Source of the DNA: Clostridiales bacterium
Lineage (GTDB): Bacteria; Bacillota; Clostridia; Christensenellales; CAG-917
NCBI GenBank assembly: GCA_022009995.1
Contig: CP091734.1
Location: 744,001 to 808,000 of the forward strand
Length of the DNA: 64,000 nt
Direction of reading: 5' to 3'
The stretch's first letter is position 1, and the number at the start of each line of letters is the position of its first letter. The translations under genes and the position numbers were made by a program. Under the pieces are notes generated by a model. It saw nothing but the letters and a program-made list of their open reading frames with translations. It searched no databases and was not told the DNA's origin. Below are positions 45,516-54,366 of the stretch, one piece after another.

Positions 45516-45589
45516 TGGCAGGAGCAGTAGGAATCGAACCTACACCATAGGAGTCAGAGGCCTATGTGCTGCCACTACACCATGCTCCA
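45516..45589 (-). tRNA. tRNA-Gln (anticodon CTG)
   Basis: On the minus strand a complete 74-nt cloverleaf can be drawn. It has acceptor GGAGCA/TGCTCC, the D-arm, an anticodon loop CTCTGAC (anticodon CTG), a T-arm with GGTTCGATTCC and an encoded CCA end. The U1 start fits glutamine tRNAs. Confidence 0.93.
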
Positions 45590-45733
45590 TCGGGGAAACT
45601 TTTTTCAAGTTCGTAAAAAATATAGCACAAGATAATATTTAAGGCAAGCGTTTTACCGAAATTTATGAAAAAGTGAATCATAAAAGAAAATTTTGCCGTT
45701 GCAACGGCGGGTAAACGGTGGTACAATGGTTTT

Positions 45734-46442
45734 ATGGCAACACTCAGGGAAATTATCGACAACAGCAAATACGCCGTTTTCTTCGGCGGCGCGGGCGTAT
45801 CCACCGCAAGCAACATCCCGGACTTCCGCGGAAAGAACGGCATTTACAACACCGAAAACGAGTGGGGGCTTCCGCCCGAAATCATTATCTCGCACACCTT
45901 CTTCACGCGGCGCACGAAAGACTTTTACGATTACTACAAAGTATATGGTATATCCGTCCGCCGTGCCGAACGCCGTGCATATCGCGCTGGCAAGGCTTGA
46001 AAAGGAAGGCAAAATCAAGGCGGTGCTGACGCAGAATATCGACGGATTGCATCAGGCGGCGGGCAGCAAAAACGTTTATGAACTGCACGGGAGCGTCCAC
46101 AGAAATTATTGCACGCGCTGCGGAAAGTTTTATGACCTTGATTATATTCTCGGCGCAAAGGGCGTGCCGACGTGCGAGTGCGGCGGCGTGATTAAGCCCG
46201 ACGTCGTTTTGTACGAGGAGCCGCTCGACGACGACGTATGGCAGGGTGCGTGGGAAGAAGTGCGACGCGCCGATACGCTTATCGTGGGCGGCAGCAGCCT
46301 TACGGTTTATCCCGCGGCGGGGCTTGTCGATATGTTTTACGGCAAGAACCTTTGCATAATAAACGCAACTCCGACGCCATTTGACCGCCGCGCCACTTAT
46401 CTTTCTCACGAAAGTTTAACCCGCGAGTTCGAAAACTTATAA
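45734..46442 (+). CDS. cobB: NAD-dependent protein deacylase, sirtuin family (one frameshift)
   Basis: The protein of about 236 residues has the SIR2 motifs FFGGAGVSTASNIPDFRG, TQNIDGLHQAAG with the general-base His in ELHGS, the zinc site C-x2-C (CTRC) and C-x-C (CEC), and GGSSLTVYPAA. It removes acetyl or other acyl groups from lysines using NAD+. The frame breaks near 45940, at TACAAAGTATATG, where one extra A is likely. The corrected join reads YYKYMVYPSAVPNAVH, as in homologues. No clear SD precedes the ATG. Confidence 0.92.
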
Positions 46443-46479
46443 ACAGCCTTTTGTTGATTTTCTGTTTGACATACAAAAC

Positions 46480-46508
46480 AAAAGCCTTCCGGAAGGGAAG
46501 GCTTTTTT
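46480..46508. terminator. bidirectional terminator between cobB and the DegV gene
   Basis: AAAAGCCTTCC and GGAAGGCTTTT form a strong stem between convergent genes, with T-runs available in both directions. Confidence 0.85.
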
Positions 46509-46576
46509 GTGCGGTGAAAAATAAATTGTAAATGAGTTTGACGGTTTTTTGCTTGTCTTTTCCGATGAATAAGCGG

Positions 46577-47446
46577 TTATTTTTGTTTGTCTTTTCCGAT
46601 ATAGAAAAGGGCAAGACACTCGGGGCCGACGTGCGCGCCGATGATGGGACTCATTCCGTTTATGACGATGTTTTTATATCCGAAATGCTCCTCGATTTTT
46701 TGTTTCAGCGTGAGAGCGTCCGCCTCGCAATCGGCGTGTTCGATATAAACGAATTCCGAATTGTCGATACCTTCGGATTTTTCGCACATTTTATCAAACA
46801 GGGCTTTAACTGCCATTTTGCGACCTATAACCTTGGATATGGGCACAAGATAGCCTTCCGTATCGGTGATGAGAATGGGTTTTACCTGAATTGCCGTGCC
46901 GACGATTGCCGCCGATTTTTTGAGCCTGCCGCCGCGATACAGATGCATAAGGTCGTTGACGGTAAAGTCGTGATGGCAGACGTCGCGGAATGACGTTGCA
47001 AAGTCGACAAGTTCCTGAAAACTTGCGCCTTCACGGCGTTTTTTCAGGCAGTAGTAAACGAGCATGCCTTCGCCGCCCGAAGCCGACTTGCTGTCAAGTA
47101 TGCAAATTTTCCTGTCGGGGTACCTTTCCAGAAGTTCTTCCCCGGCTTCCGTAACCGCCTTGAACGAGCCCGAAAGTTTTGACGAAAAACAAATGAAAAA
47201 CACATCCTGACCTTTTTCAAGATACGGCGTGAAGAAATCGATTGCGGTCGTTGTATTGATAAGCGACGTGGACGGGAAAACGCCCGCGCGCATTTTGTCG
47301 TAAAACTCTTTTTTGGAAATGGTATCCGCGTCGTACGCTTTGCCGTCGATAATGACGTCCATGGGAATAATCGCGAAATCGTCCTCGTAAAACTGTTTGG
47401 GAAGATTGCAGGTTGCGTCGGATATGATAACGTAATCGTGTGCCAT
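46577..47446 (-). CDS. DegV-family fatty-acid-binding protein
   Basis: This intact protein of about 289 residues shows the DegV signatures YVIISDATCNLP at the start, PSTSLINTT, FSSKLSGSFKAV, DSKSASGGEGMLV and AHVGPECLALFYIG at the end. The family binds long-chain fatty acids in a deep pocket; FakB proteins hand them to the FakA kinase. No fakA gene is in the window. ATG 47446 follows AAGAGGT; the longer upstream frame is not conserved. Confidence 0.93.
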   Translation of the reverse strand: MAHDYVIISDATCNLPKQFYEDDFAIIPMDVIIDGKAYDADTISKKEFYDKMRAGVFPSTSLINTTTAIDFFTPYLEKGQDVFFICFSSKLSGSFKAVTEAGEELLERYPDRKICILDSKSASGGEGMLVYYCLKKRREGASFQELVDFATSFRDVCHHDFTVNDLMHLYRGGRLKKSAAIVGTAIQVKPILITDTEGYLVPISKVIGRKMAVKALFDKMCEKSEGIDNSEFVYIEHADCEADALTLKQKIEEHFGYKNIVINGMSPIIGAHVGPECLALFYIGKDKQK

Positions 47447-47709
47447 ATATACCTCTTTACAAAGTGTCGCGCGGTCGCGCGAGGAGCGTTTACGAAAAAA
47501 GGAACGATAAAAATCCCGTTCCCCGCTTGTAAAATTCCTCGATTTTAATATAAACAAAAATACCACATTTGTCAAGTTTATTATTGCGCTTCCTAAAAAA
47601 AGTACGTGTATGCGTGCGCGCCCGCACTAAGTTTTTATTGACTTTTATATATTCAAAGGCGTATCATATTATTATCAATTATATCAAATCGTATATGTTC
47701 GGAGGAATT

Positions 47710-48741
47710 ATGCAACACGAGATCACGAAACCCCAAAGATTGCTTGACGAAAACGGCAATATCAAAGAGCCCGGCTTTGCCAAAAAGATGCTTTACGAAT
47801 ATCACCGCTCCGACGTCAAAGCCAAAAACTGGCGCATTAAGGAATGGGATTACTACTACATCGGCAATCAGCATTACGGGCTTGCGCTCACTATCGGCGA
47901 CAACGGCTTTGCAGGCGCATTGTCCACGTCGATTCTTGAATTCGACAAACCTTACGACGTTACGAAAACCGCGCTTGTCGTGTTCCCGCTCGGCAAGATG
48001 AACCTTCCCGAAACGTCGGAAAAAGGCACGACGAAATGGACGCAGGGCAAAAGTTCGTATTCCTTTGAAAACGACGGCAAAGTCCGTCATCTTAAAGGCA
48101 CTCACGCCAAATTCGACGGCGACAACGCTTTGACTTTCGACATCACGCTTTCCGATTTCCCCGAAGAATCTATGGTAATCGCGACTCCGTTTGACAAAAA
48201 CGCTCACTTTTATTTCAATCAGAAAATCAACTGCATGCGCGCGGAAGGCGTCGTAAAATGCGGCAATAAAGAATGGAAATTCGACAAGTCCGACAGTATG
48301 GGCACGCTCGACTGGGGGCGCGGCGTCTGGACGTACGACAACACCTGGTACTGGGGTAGCCTGCAAGGCTATCTCGAAGACGGCAGCCGCTTCGGCTGGA
48401 ATATCGGTTACGGCTTCGGCAACACGTCCGCAGCGTCCGAAAACATGCTTTTCTATAACGGGAAATCGCATAAACTCGACGAGGTTACCTTCAATATTCC
48501 CGTCAAAAACGGCAAGGATGATTATATGAGCCCGTGGACGTTCACGTCGAACGACGGCCGTTTTGAAATGAATTTCACCCCGATTCTCGACAGACAGGCA
48601 CCCTTGAACGTCGGCGTAATCTGCATGCTTCCGCATCAGGTATTCGGCAAATTCAACGGCAAAGCAATCCTTGACGACGGCACCGTGATCGAAGTGAAGG
48701 ATATGATAGGTTTTGCGGAAAAAGTCCACAACAAATGGTGA
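47710..48741 (+). CDS. DUF2804-family protein
   Basis: This intact 343-residue protein matches the DUF2804 pattern: ITKPQRLLDENGNIKEPGF at the N-terminus and the signature DWGRGVWTYDNTWYWGSLQG near residue 200, followed by SRFGWNIGYGFG. The family probably has a lipocalin-like or AttH-like beta fold; its activity is unknown. GGAGGA precedes ATG 47710. A divergent relative is encoded at 20.0-21.1 kb. Confidence 0.9.
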   Translation: MQHEITKPQRLLDENGNIKEPGFAKKMLYEYHRSDVKAKNWRIKEWDYYYIGNQHYGLALTIGDNGFAGALSTSILEFDKPYDVTKTALVVFPLGKMNLPETSEKGTTKWTQGKSSYSFENDGKVRHLKGTHAKFDGDNALTFDITLSDFPEESMVIATPFDKNAHFYFNQKINCMRAEGVVKCGNKEWKFDKSDSMGTLDWGRGVWTYDNTWYWGSLQGYLEDGSRFGWNIGYGFGNTSAASENMLFYNGKSHKLDEVTFNIPVKNGKDDYMSPWTFTSNDGRFEMNFTPILDRQAPLNVGVICMLPHQVFGKFNGKAILDDGTVIEVKDMIGFAEKVHNKW

Positions 48742-48775
48742 GTAAAAAGTCATAATTTTGCGACCTTTTGAGTTT

Positions 48776-48874
48776 TTGGCAAAACCTTACTCGGTTACGT
48801 ACGCCTAAGTACGCGCCCTCGTAAGAACTTGCCAAGAAACGTCAAAATCTCATCAAAATTCTGACTTTTTAGGG
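48776..48874. repeat. dispersed 80-bp repeat, copy 1, inside a long hairpin
   Basis: Positions 48795-48874 are identical over 80 bp to 53391-53470. In this copy the 5' side extends the symmetry: TTGGCAA/TTGCCAA, CTTAC/GTAAG and CGTAC/GTACG form nested stems. It is non-coding and lies upstream of the gcv operon; the second copy lies downstream. Confidence 0.88.
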
Positions 48875-48956
48875 AATTATTATATTTACAAATTCTCGCC
48901 GTTTTTAGGGAGAGTGTATTCCGTGCGAAGCACTCTGTCATTGCGAAGCACAAAGT

Positions 48957-49035
48957 TGCCTATGGCAGTGATATGCCTACGGCGTGATATTGCGTTGCAG
49001 TGATATGCCTTGCGGCGTGATATTTGCCTTTGGCA
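48957..49035. repeat. mini-hairpin array B with GTGATAT spacers
   Basis: Five short palindromes (TGCC-TAT-GGCA, GCC-TAC-GGC, TGC-GTT-GCA, GCC-TTGC-GGC and TGCC-TTT-GGCA) are joined by four copies of GTGATAT with a period of 16-17 nt. This is the same design as array A at 27616-27793 and on the reverse strand shares AATATCACGCCGTAG with it. Confidence 0.8.
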
Positions 49036-49159
49036 CGTTGCGGATTCACCTTAATTTTTACAAAGTCAGAATGAACGGCGAAGGCAAAGATAACTGCGTA
49101 GCAATCTGAGACCACATATGAAAATTTTTATATTTTTTACGTTTAGGTAGGAGGAGATT

Positions 49160-50233
49160 ATGAAACGTACACCTTATTGTGAAATTCTGCAAGAATACGG
49201 CGGAAAGTTCGTCGACTTTGCAGGTTTTGAGATGCCGGTGCAATTTGAAGGGATTTTGCACGAGCACAAAGCCGTCCGCGAAAACGTCGGGTTGTTTGAC
49301 GTGTCGCATATGGGCGAAATAATGTTGAGGGGAAAGGGCGCGCTCGATACAATACAGCGTCTTTTCACAAACGATTACACCACGTTGAAAAGCGGCCGCG
49401 TCAGGTATTCGCTGATGCTTAATGACGAAGGCGGGGTGGTTGACGACGTGCTTGTTTATTGTTTGTCCCCGGAACTTTATTTCGTATGCGTTAACGCGTC
49501 GAACGTCGAAAAAGACTTCAAGTGGATTTCGGCAAATCTTTTGCCCGACACCGTCGCCGAAGACGTTTCGGAAAACACCGCGCAACTTGCGATTCAGGGG
49601 CCGAACGCGATTAAAGTAATAAGGAAAATTTTTAAGGAAGAAGACATTCCCGAAAAGAACTATTCGTTCACGTTGGTTGACGGGCTGCTGAATTCCGCCG
49701 TAATGCTGTCGCGCACGGGTTACACCGCGGAAGACGGCTTTGAAATTTACTGCGCCTGCAACGACGCCGTGAGACTTTTTGACATCGTACACGAAGCGGG
49801 CAAAGAATTCGATATGGCGCTTTGCGGGCTCGGCGCACGCGATACGTTGCGTTTGGAAGGCGCGATGCCGCTGTACGGTCATGAAATGGACGACGAAACC
49901 CTTGCATCCGAAATCGGACTTAATATGTTCATAAAACTCGATAAACCCGATTTTATCGGAAAAGCCGCGTTGCTTGAAAAGGCACCGACCAAACAAAGGC
50001 TGGGCATCGAACTTATCGACCGCGGCATTGCGAGAGAACATTCGGACGTATATGCGGGCGATAAACTTGTGGGATACGTTACGTCCGGCACCATGTCGCC
50101 CACGCTCGGAAAAGCGATTGCAATGATAAGAGTCGATAAGGATATCGACACGTCCGATTTATCGGTTGACGTTCGCGGAAGAAGACTGAAAGCAAAGGTC
50201 GTCCCCCTTCCGTTTTATAAAAGACAAAAATAA
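49160..50233 (+). CDS. gcvT: glycine cleavage system T protein (aminomethyltransferase)
   Basis: This intact 357-residue folate-binding enzyme takes the aminomethyl group from lipoyl-GcvH and forms methylene-tetrahydrofolate and ammonia. Family motifs include FVDFAGFEMPVQFEG, VGLFDVSHMGEI, LSRTGYTAEDGFEIYC, GLGARDTLRLEGAMPLYGHE and VGYVTSGTMSPTLGKAIAM. GGAGGAG precedes the ATG. It starts a four-gene operon with gaps of 1-12 nt. Confidence 0.97.
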   Translation: MKRTPYCEILQEYGGKFVDFAGFEMPVQFEGILHEHKAVRENVGLFDVSHMGEIMLRGKGALDTIQRLFTNDYTTLKSGRVRYSLMLNDEGGVVDDVLVYCLSPELYFVCVNASNVEKDFKWISANLLPDTVAEDVSENTAQLAIQGPNAIKVIRKIFKEEDIPEKNYSFTLVDGLLNSAVMLSRTGYTAEDGFEIYCACNDAVRLFDIVHEAGKEFDMALCGLGARDTLRLEGAMPLYGHEMDDETLASEIGLNMFIKLDKPDFIGKAALLEKAPTKQRLGIELIDRGIAREHSDVYAGDKLVGYVTSGTMSPTLGKAIAMIRVDKDIDTSDLSVDVRGRRLKAKVVPLPFYKRQK

Positions 50234-50245
50234 CAGGAGTAAATT

Positions 50246-50614
50246 ATGGAAATCAAACAAAACTTAAAGTATCTCGAATCACACGAATGGGCAGACGTTA
50301 ACGGCAACAAGGTCAAAGTCGGCATCACCGATTTTGCACAGAACGAACTTGGAGATATCGTTTTCGTGGAACTTCCTTCCGTCGGCGAAAAAGTCGTTAA
50401 GGACAAGGAATTTGCAAACGTGGAATCCGTAAAAGCGGTTTCGCCCGTCGTAAGCCCCGTTACCGGCAAAGTGATTGCGGTCAACGGCGCGCTTGAAGAT
50501 TCGCCGGAACTTATCAACGAAGACGCTTTCGGCGCATGGTTTATCGAAGTCGAGGCGGAAAGCCTGTCCGCAAACCTTATCGACGCGGCGGCTTATGCGG
50601 AAATCGCAAAATAA
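50246..50614 (+). CDS. gcvH: glycine cleavage system H protein
   Basis: This 122-residue lipoyl carrier shuttles the aminomethyl intermediate between the P, T and L proteins. The lipoyl attachment Lys lies in FANVESVKAVSPV, and the typical GDIVFVELPSVGE and NEDAFGAWFIEVE segments flank it. AGGAG precedes the ATG. It lies 12 nt after gcvT. Confidence 0.97.
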   Translation: MEIKQNLKYLESHEWADVNGNKVKVGITDFAQNELGDIVFVELPSVGEKVVKDKEFANVESVKAVSPVVSPVTGKVIAVNGALEDSPELINEDAFGAWFIEVEAESLSANLIDAAAYAEIAK

Positions 50615-50626
50615 ACGGGAGATTTT

Positions 50627-51927
50627 ATGAGTAGTTACGTTCCCAATACTTTTGAAGACCGCGCCGCCATGCTTGAAAAAATCGGCGTGAAGTCGATTGC
50701 GGATTTGTTCGACGTGCCGAAAGGGTGCGAGGCGGATCTCAATCTTCCCGCGGGGAAATCGCCGCTCGAAGTCGAAAGGATAATCAACGCGCTTGGCGCG
50801 AAAAACAAGGTGTTCAGGACGATGTTTCTGGGCGCGGGCGCATACAACCATTATATTCCGCCCGTCGTGTCGGAACTTGCCGCAAGGGAAGAATTCGTCA
50901 CCGCATACACGCCGTATCAGGCGGAAATGAGCCAGGGCATATTGCAGTCCATTTTCGAATACCAGACCGAAATCGCAAACCTTACCGGCATGGACGCGTC
51001 GAACGCGTCGCACTACGACGGCGCAACCGCAACTGCGGACGGTATCCTGATGTGCATGGGCGCAAAGACGAAAGCGGTTTGTCCGACGCGCTTAATCCGG
51101 AATACAAGGCGGTCGTCAGAACTTATCTTGTGCCGCACGGTATCGAGGTTGTTTTTGCACCGACGAAAAACGGCGCTACCGATTTGGACGCTCTTAAAAC
51201 GCTTATCGACGACGAAGTCGGCGCGGTATGTATCCAGCAGCCCAACTTTTTCGGGCTTATCGAAGACGCGGAAAGCGTCGGAAAAATCGCAAAGGAAAAG
51301 GGCGCGAAATTCGTGATGAGTTGTTATCCCATCGCGCTTGCGCTTCTTAAAACCCCCGCGGAATGCGGCGCGGACGTCGCAGCGGGCGAAGGGCAACCTT
51401 TGGGGCTTCCGCTTGCTTTCGGCGGTCCGTATCTGGGCTTTCTGACCTGCCGCGAAAACCTTATGAGAAAACTCACGGGGCGCATTGTCGGCGAAACGGT
51501 CGACCACGACGGACGTCCCGCATACGTGCTTACTTTGCAGGCAAGGGAACAGCATATCCGTCGCGAATCCACGTCGAGCATTTGCAGCAACGAGGCGCTT
51601 TGCGCGCTCACGTCGTCGATATATCTTGCGGCGATGGGCAAGGAAGGGCTTAAAGACGTTGCGAAACAATGCGTGTCGAAAGCGCATTATATGAAAGACG
51701 AAATCGTGAAAATCGACGGTTTCCGCCTTAAATACGACGGCGAGTTTTTCAACGAGTTTGTGATTGAATCGGACGTTGATACGTCAAAAATCGTCGATAA
51801 ACTTCAAAAACGCGGCATTCTTGCGGGTTTACCGCTGAGCGACAAAGATATGCTCTGGTGCGTTACGGAGATGAACACGAAAGACGATATCGACGAAGTC
51901 GTAAACGTTCTTCGGGAGGTGAAATAA
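50627..51927 (+). CDS. gcvPA: glycine dehydrogenase (decarboxylating) subunit 1 (one frameshift)
   Basis: The product of about 433 residues is the N-terminal half of the split P protein, which decarboxylates glycine with PLP. It shows YVPNTFEDRAAML, FLGAGAYNHYIPPVV, EFVTAYTPYQAEMSQG and MDASNASHYDGATA. The second half has EGQPLGLPLAFGGPYLGF and AREQHIRRE. The frame breaks near 51075 (GAAAGCGG, probably GAAAAGCGG). Corrected, it runs without interruption to 51927. It is coupled to gcvPB, 1 nt downstream. Confidence 0.95.
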
Positions 51928-51928
51928 T

Positions 51929-53353
51929 ATGTTGATTTTCGATAAATCGGTATGCGGCCGTCGCGCCGTTACGCTTCCTGCACTGGACGTTCCCGAATAC
52001 AATCTTGACGAAAACTTCCTCAGAAACGCGGAATTAAACCTTCCCGAAGTTGCCGAAATCGACCTTGTGCGCCATTACATAGGTTTGTCCTTAAAGGCGA
52101 AAGGCGTCGATAACGTGTTTTATCCGCTGGGCAGCTGCACGATGAAGTACAACCCGAAACTTAACGAGGTGCTTGCAAGGAATCCCGCGTTCACTTCGGT
52201 GCATCCGCTGCAACCCGCGTCCACCGTACAAGGCTCGCTCGAAGTTATGTACGACGTCGCGAAATCCCTTGCCGAAATCACGGGTATGGACGAAATATCC
52301 CTTGAACCCGCGGCAGGCGCGCACGGCGAATATACGAGTTTGCAGGTAATAAGGAAGTACCATTTGTCAAGGGGCGACTCAAAGCGCAACAAGATTATCG
52401 TGCCCGACAGCGCGCACGGCACAAACCCCGCAAGCGCGGCAATGTGCGGCTTTGAAATCATCAACGTGAAAAGCGATAAGCGCGGCAACGTGGATCTCAA
52501 AGCATTGAAAGAAGCGGTCGGCGAAGACACGGCGGCGCTGATGCTCACGAATCCGAATACCCTCGGGCTTCTGGACGAACATATTCTGAAAATCACTTCG
52601 ATTGTCCACAAGGCGGGCGGGCTCGTGTACTACGACGGCGCAAACCTTAATGCCGTTATGGGAGTTATCCGTCCCGGTGATTTAGGGTTCGACGTGGTGC
52701 ATCTCAATCTGCACAAAACCTTTTCGACTCCGCACGGCGGCGGCGGTCCCGGCTCGGGCGCAATCGGTTGCAAGAAAAAACTTGCGAAATTTTTGCCAAA
52801 CCCGACCGTAGGCGTAAAACGCGGCAAATATTTCTTCAAGGACAGCCCCGACAGCATCGGGAAAGTCAAAGCGTTTTACGGCAACTTCCTTGTCGTTTTG
52901 CGCGCGTATGCGTATATCCTTACTCTTGGCAAGGAGGGCATCAGGGAAGCGTCCGAAAATGCCGTGCTCAACGCAAACTACCTGCGCGTTCTGATTGCGC
53001 CGTACTTCAAGACGGCTTTCGACAGAACCTGCATGCACGAATTTGTATTAAGCCTTGAAAAGTTCCACGAAGAAACGGGCGTCAGCGCAATGGACGTTGC
53101 GAAAGCGCTCATCGACAAAGGTATTCATCCGCCGACAATGTATTTCCCGCTTATCGTTCACGAGGCGCTTATGTTTGAGCCGACCGAGACCGAAAGTCGC
53201 GAAACCTTGGAAGCGGCAGCCGATATGATGCGCGAGATTTTTGAAGAGGCAAAGGAAAACGCAGACAGTGTGAAGGCAAGCCCCGTTTCGACGCCGATAT
53301 CGAGGCCGGATGAGGTTTTGGCTGCCCGCAAACCTTGCGTAAAACGGCGATAA
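51929..53353 (+). CDS. gcvPB: glycine dehydrogenase (decarboxylating) subunit 2
   Basis: This intact 474-residue subunit carries the PLP site: LNLHKTFSTPHGGGGPGSGAIG with the Schiff-base Lys. Other motifs are LGSCTMKYNPK, EPAAGAHGEYTS, DSAHGTNPASAAMCG and HPPTMYFPL. It forms the P protein with gcvPA. The lipoamide dehydrogenase gene (L protein) is not in the window. The start lies 1 nt after the gcvPA stop and follows GGGAGG. Confidence 0.97.
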   Translation: MLIFDKSVCGRRAVTLPALDVPEYNLDENFLRNAELNLPEVAEIDLVRHYIGLSLKAKGVDNVFYPLGSCTMKYNPKLNEVLARNPAFTSVHPLQPASTVQGSLEVMYDVAKSLAEITGMDEISLEPAAGAHGEYTSLQVIRKYHLSRGDSKRNKIIVPDSAHGTNPASAAMCGFEIINVKSDKRGNVDLKALKEAVGEDTAALMLTNPNTLGLLDEHILKITSIVHKAGGLVYYDGANLNAVMGVIRPGDLGFDVVHLNLHKTFSTPHGGGGPGSGAIGCKKKLAKFLPNPTVGVKRGKYFFKDSPDSIGKVKAFYGNFLVVLRAYAYILTLGKEGIREASENAVLNANYLRVLIAPYFKTAFDRTCMHEFVLSLEKFHEETGVSAMDVAKALIDKGIHPPTMYFPLIVHEALMFEPTETESRETLEAAADMMREIFEEAKENADSVKASPVSTPISRPDEVLAARKPCVKRR

Positions 53354-53390
53354 TTCGCGCCTTTTCGGCGTTTTGACGGAACCCTGCTCA

Positions 53391-53470
53391 GTTACGTACG
53401 CCTAAGTACGCGCCCTCGTAAGAACTTGCCAAGAAACGTCAAAATCTCATCAAAATTCTGACTTTTTAGG
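53391..53470. repeat. dispersed 80-bp repeat, copy 2
   Basis: Identical over 80 bp to 48795-48874. The two copies are direct repeats that flank gcvT-gcvH-gcvPA-gcvPB. The upstream part of the hairpin seen in copy 1 is diverged here. Confidence 0.9.
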
Positions 53471-53483
53471 ACATTTAATAATT

Positions 53484-53507
53484 AAGCACCCATTCGGGTG
53501 CTTTTTT
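53484..53507 (+). terminator. intrinsic terminator downstream of the gcv operon
   Basis: AAGCACCC/GGGTGCTT stem followed by T residues, 131 nt after the gcvPB stop. Confidence 0.8.
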
Positions 53508-53911
53508 GTTGGATTTTTTTATTTCGTGCGAAGCACTATATGTCATTGCGAGCGCAAGCGTGATTCTCAACCCTACGCAAGATATTTTTCTATTTGCGTG
53601 GAGAAGAGAAACAACAAATGCTGTGTTATGAAACTTTTTGCCCGTTTTTCAATTACACAACTTTTACTCACCATAAAACTATTTTTAGCCAATGTATTTT
53701 TATTTCTCGTCGTATATTCTTTCAAATAGTTTCATCATTTTAGGGAATTTTAATTATTGAGCAAGAGTGTCCCCTTGACAGTTTAACGGATTTGGTATGC
53801 TATGAATCATATTGTATCCCTTCCGGGAGATTGCCACGCGTCATAAACTGCGCTTTTGACCAATCATTTTACGCAAAAAGCGAAAATGCTTGACTTTTGC
53901 TTGTTTATTCA

Positions 53912-53950
53912 TTTTCCCCACGGGTACAAAGTATCCCGCGGGGTCCCCTT
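53912..53950. repeat. 39-bp dispersed repeat, copy 1
   Basis: TTTTCCCCACGGGTACA, then a variable base, then AGTATCCCGCGGGGTCCCCTT. It matches 56673-56711 at 38 of 39 positions. It is partly palindromic (CCCGCGGG, GGGGTCCCC) and flanks the HPr-like and DUF885 genes. Confidence 0.85.
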
Positions 53951-54013
53951 ATTTCCGCTCGCAATGACATAAAAAGAGTAAAAATAATCCTTGTTTGGTA
54001 ACAATTCGACATA

Positions 54014-54042
54014 AAAAAAGACGCCGTGGTCGGCATCTTTTT
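54014..54042 (-). terminator. intrinsic terminator of the HPr-like gene
   Basis: On the minus strand AGATGCC/GGCGTCT (one G-U pair) is followed by a run of T residues, just after the stop codon. Confidence 0.75.
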
Positions 54043-54056
54043 TGTGTGACAATTGA

Positions 54057-54284
54057 TTATTCGATAAAGGGTCCGAGTGCTTCGATAAGGTCCGCGCAGT
54101 TGTCGCTGAATACTTCCAGCACCACCGGGGTGGACAGGTCAAGGCTGAATATGCCGAGTATCGACTTTGCATCCACAACGTGACGGCCGCTTCTCAAATC
54201 CATATCGTAGTCAAACTTATTCGTGACGTTTACGAAATGTTTGACGCTCTCTGCTGTACCGAGATTTAAGGTAACTGATTTCAT
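54057..54284 (-). CDS. HPr-like protein lacking the phosphorylatable histidine
   Basis: The protein of 75 residues keeps the HPr fold signature around the regulatory serine (GRHVVDAKSILGIFSLDLSTPVVLEVF). The active-site region where HPr has GLHARPA reads ESVKHFVNVTN, so the catalytic His-Ala-Arg is absent. Such Crh-like proteins can be regulators phosphorylated on Ser but cannot transfer PTS phosphate. AGGAG precedes ATG 54284. It is monocistronic with its own terminator. Confidence 0.85.
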   Translation of the reverse strand: MKSVTLNLGTAESVKHFVNVTNKFDYDMDLRSGRHVVDAKSILGIFSLDLSTPVVLEVFSDNCADLIEALGPFIE

Positions 54285-54366
54285 ATTGTCTCCTATATAC
54301 AAAAATTATTTCAAATTAACTTTTTCGTAAGGAATTTTAGCATTTATGACTTTTTTTGTCAATTAT

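Larger units (their letters stand above)
48742..49159. other. repeat-rich intergenic region before the gcv operon
   Basis: No gene is visible. It contains the 80-bp dispersed repeat within a long hairpin (48776-48874), a GTGCGAAGCACTCTGTCATTGCG-type dispersed motif (about 48923-48945), mini-hairpin array B (48957-49035) and the GGAGGAG site of gcvT. I found no glycine-riboswitch-like core. Confidence 0.55.
53354..54056. other. repeat-rich intergenic region after the gcv operon
   Basis: About 700 bp without a convincing gene. It holds copy 2 of the 80-bp repeat (53391-53470), a terminator (53484-53507), a GTGCGAAGCAC...TGTCATTGCG-type dispersed motif near 53525-53555, and a 39-bp repeat (53912-53950). 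A 67-codon open frame at 53526-53729 has no ribosome binding site and lies over repeat sequence. Confidence 0.55.

Noticed and set aside
49036..49159. Glycine riboswitch upstream of gcvT
   Set aside because: I found no tandem aptamer-like cores or the conserved glycine-pocket sequence; the space is short and filled with repeats.
53526..53729. 67-codon open frame downstream of gcvPB
   Set aside because: It lies over dispersed-repeat sequence, lacks an SD and has no homologous pattern.
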